Positions 62,609-64,000 of a stretch of 64,000 nucleotides of DNA are shown here, in pieces. Position 1 is the first letter of the stretch, and each line of letters opens with the position of its first letter. This stretch comes from Subtercola sp. GTDB lineage: Bacteria; Actinomycetota; Actinomycetes; Actinomycetales; Microbacteriaceae. A program made the translations under genes and the position numbers. The stretch lies in assembly GCA_025463765.1 (NCBI GenBank), contig JAODBC010000019.1, positions 1 through 64,000 on the forward strand, read 5' to 3'. The notes beneath the pieces are model-generated. The model did not search any database and was not told where the DNA came from. It saw only the letters and a list, made by a program, of their open reading frames with translations.

Positions 62609-63747
62609 CGCGGCACCTCCAGCACCACAGTCGTGCCGGCGCCTGGGGCAGAGAAGATGCGAGCGTTACCGCCGACATCACGGATTCGCGCCACGACCGA
62701 TTCGGTGATGCCGAGTCGCCCGCTGGCGACCTCTGCCGTGTCGAAGCCGACCCCCGAGTCGGTGACCATGGCTCGCACTCCACCGGCGTCTTGCGAGATG
62801 GTGACGTCGGCCTGGTCGACACCGGAGTGCCGCCGAACGTTCTCGAGACACTCCGACAACGACAGCAGAAACGCGCTGCGCACCAGCGGTGGCAGAGTCA
62901 CGTCGCCTGCCCCGTGCCAGTGCACGGTGAGCCCGCGCCGCTCGAACCGTTGCTGCAGTTCGCGAATGTTATCGGTGACCGCGGCGACCTCGTGGGCTCG
63001 CAGATTGTAGTCACCGGATGCCCGGGGTGCCGGAGTCTCGCCGAGCCGCAGTTGTCGCAGCAGCACGGCGTCTTCCGCGGCCTGAATGCGCAGGGCCTCA
63101 GGCTCGACCCCGCGCCCGGAGTGCGCGAGCAGTGTCAGCGTGGCGAGCACGGTGTCGTGCAAGAGGCGAGCGCTTTGCCGCCGCTGCGCTTCGAGTTCGC
63201 TGGCCCGCCGTTCGGCCTGATGCGCTGTGCCGAGCCGGGCGATGCGCTCGCGGGCCCGCCGCACAGAGTCGCTGATCCAGATGCCGACCAGCACATTGAC
63301 AGACCAGCCGACGATGAAGATCGTCAGCGCCTGAATGAGGTCGCTGCCGTTCATGAACGGTAGCGTCACGGCGAGGTTGGCCACGAACATGGCGACGAGG
63401 TAGACGCGCCCGACCCCCGTGCTCTGCAGCACAATGGCCATCGCGCCGAGCCCACCACCCGAGACGAGCAGAATCGCGCTGAGCACAGAAGGGTTCTCGC
63501 CGCTGAGCGACCCGAGAAGCAGGCTGATCGAGAGCCCGATGACGGTGGTGATCACGATCCACCAGACCGACGACGATCGCCCAAGCATGAAGTAGCTGAA
63601 CAGCATCACCACGTAGAGAACGATGCCGAGAATGAGGGTGAACAGCGGCACGCCGCCCGCGATCGCCAGGCAGGCGAACGACGACACAGTGAACACCGTG
63701 CCTTCGAGCCAGGCCGCCGTGCCCAGCAGCGGTTCCTGGTGCCTCAC
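62605..63747 (-). CDS. Sensor histidine kinase (HisKA_3/DesK-like)
   Basis: The 380-residue protein has about five helices, then the phospho-acceptor histidine in ARLLHDTVLATLTLLA, the N-box SECLENVRRHSG, the G-box VTDSGVGFD and the last GTTVVLEV. It would phosphorylate the LuxR-type regulator two genes downstream. Without an extracellular domain it probably senses the membrane itself. Confidence 0.9.
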   Translation of the reverse strand: MRHQEPLLGTAAWLEGTVFTVSSFACLAIAGGVPLFTLILGIVLYVVMLFSYFMLGRSSSVWWIVITTVIGLSISLLLGSLSGENPSVLSAILLVSGGGLGAMAIVLQSTGVGRVYLVAMFVANLAVTLPFMNGSDLIQALTIFIVGWSVNVLVGIWISDSVRRARERIARLGTAHQAERRASELEAQRRQSARLLHDTVLATLTLLAHSGRGVEPEALRIQAAEDAVLLRQLRLGETPAPRASGDYNLRAHEVAAVTDNIRELQQRFERRGLTVHWHGAGDVTLPPLVRSAFLLSLSECLENVRRHSGVDQADVTISQDAGGVRAMVTDSGVGFDTAEVASGRLGITESVVARIRDVGGNARIFSAPGAGTTVVLEVPR

Positions 63748-63842
63748 CGCAGCCCATCGATCATGACACTGATGCTACCGGCAGGGCACAGCGTCCTTCG
63801 GCACGCAGCCGCCGGGCACGCCGTTGCTCGCCGGGCACGTCG

Positions 63843-64000
63843 TCACTGGGCGAGCAGGCGCCGCAGCTGCTCACCGACCAGCTCGAACTCGATCAAGAAG
63901 CCGTCGTGGCCGAACTTCGAGCTGATCACCGTGGCCTCGTCGCCGTCGATGTTGCCGGGAACGTGTTTCGCGATCAGTTGCTGATCGGGCACGGGAAAGA
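63843..64000 (-). CDS. metX: Homoserine O-acetyltransferase, C-terminal fragment (cut by window edge)
   Basis: The translated end reads FPVPDQQLIAKHVPG, GDEATVISSKFGHDGFLIEFE and LRRLLAQ. The GHDGFL histidine is the last member of the alpha/beta-hydrolase triad of MetX. It opens methionine synthesis from homoserine. Only 52 codons are visible. Confidence 0.88.
   Translation of the reverse strand, partial: FPVPDQQLIAKHVPGNIDGDEATVISSKFGHDGFLIEFELVGEQLRRLLAQ

Overview
The window comes from a high-GC Gram-positive actinobacterium. The most likely family is Microbacteriaceae, which is an inference from gene content: a DUF222/13E12-type HNH protein, a DUF7882-like small protein (31409-31741), a SigH/RsrA thiol-stress pair, a Kgd-type 2-oxoglutarate dehydrogenase with its own acyltransferase domain, a GuaB1-type protein, and the prfB-ftsE-ftsX-smpB-ssrA order. 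Many genes have a TANNNT hexamer 6-9 bases before an ATG or GTG and no Shine-Dalgarno, the pattern of leaderless actinobacterial transcripts. Almost all of the sequence is chromosomal housekeeping. No complete insertion sequence, prophage or CRISPR array was seen.

Layout. 1-9.7 kb: 5'-truncated DUF222/HNH gene, pncB, murI, rph, rdgB, a cation diffusion facilitator overlapping a cation/proton antiporter tail to tail, a DedA protein, tRNA-Leu(UAG) and an MFS exporter. 9.7-16.8 kb: release factor 2, FtsEX, small membrane proteins, smpB, a frameshifted SUKH-like immunity gene, an SDR oxidoreductase and tmRNA (ssrA). 17-24.7 kb: a probable aminophosphonate locus with an amidohydrolase, a PhnX-like HAD hydrolase, an FAD oxidoreductase and a four-gene ABC importer. 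24.7-33.4 kb: MarP-like protease, PEP carboxylase, Ddn-like protein, a UBP zinc-finger gene divergent from a cNMP-domain/thioredoxin-reductase fusion, a DUF7882-like gene, a gene-free stretch with a hairpin and terminator, and a secreted beta-propeller protein. 33.5-39.9 kb: NAD synthesis (nrtR-like regulator, nadA-nadB-nadC, cysteine desulfurase). 39.9-46 kb: cysK-cysE, hisN, rsgA, aroA, sigH-rsrA. 46-51.7 kb: kgd and guaB1. 51.8-60.5 kb: two CNNM/CorC proteins, an Old-Yellow-Enzyme homologue, nnrD, YceI, a GT87-like membrane protein, a thiamine-binding-type protein and a second MFS exporter. 60.5-64 kb: a three-gene signalling operon (kinase, degenerate kinase-like membrane protein, LuxR regulator) and the 3' end of metX.

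The NAD theme recurs: pncB (salvage), nrtR-nadABC plus a cysteine desulfurase for the NadA Fe-S cluster (de novo), and nnrD (NAD(P)H repair).

The least explained structure is repetitive DNA. (i) A dispersed nested-palindrome element of about 70 bp occurs at 54311-54380 and 59024-59095, and a third copy lies in frame inside nadB at 36908-36975. (ii) Four tandem arrays of 15-18-bp units begin inside the 3' end of a gene and copy its stop-codon region downstream (DUF222/HNH, rph, ddn-like, MFS). (iii) Short in-frame repeats expand conserved enzymes (FAD oxidoreductase, NnrD, the kinase-like membrane protein). All names rest on reading motifs by eye; no database search was run.
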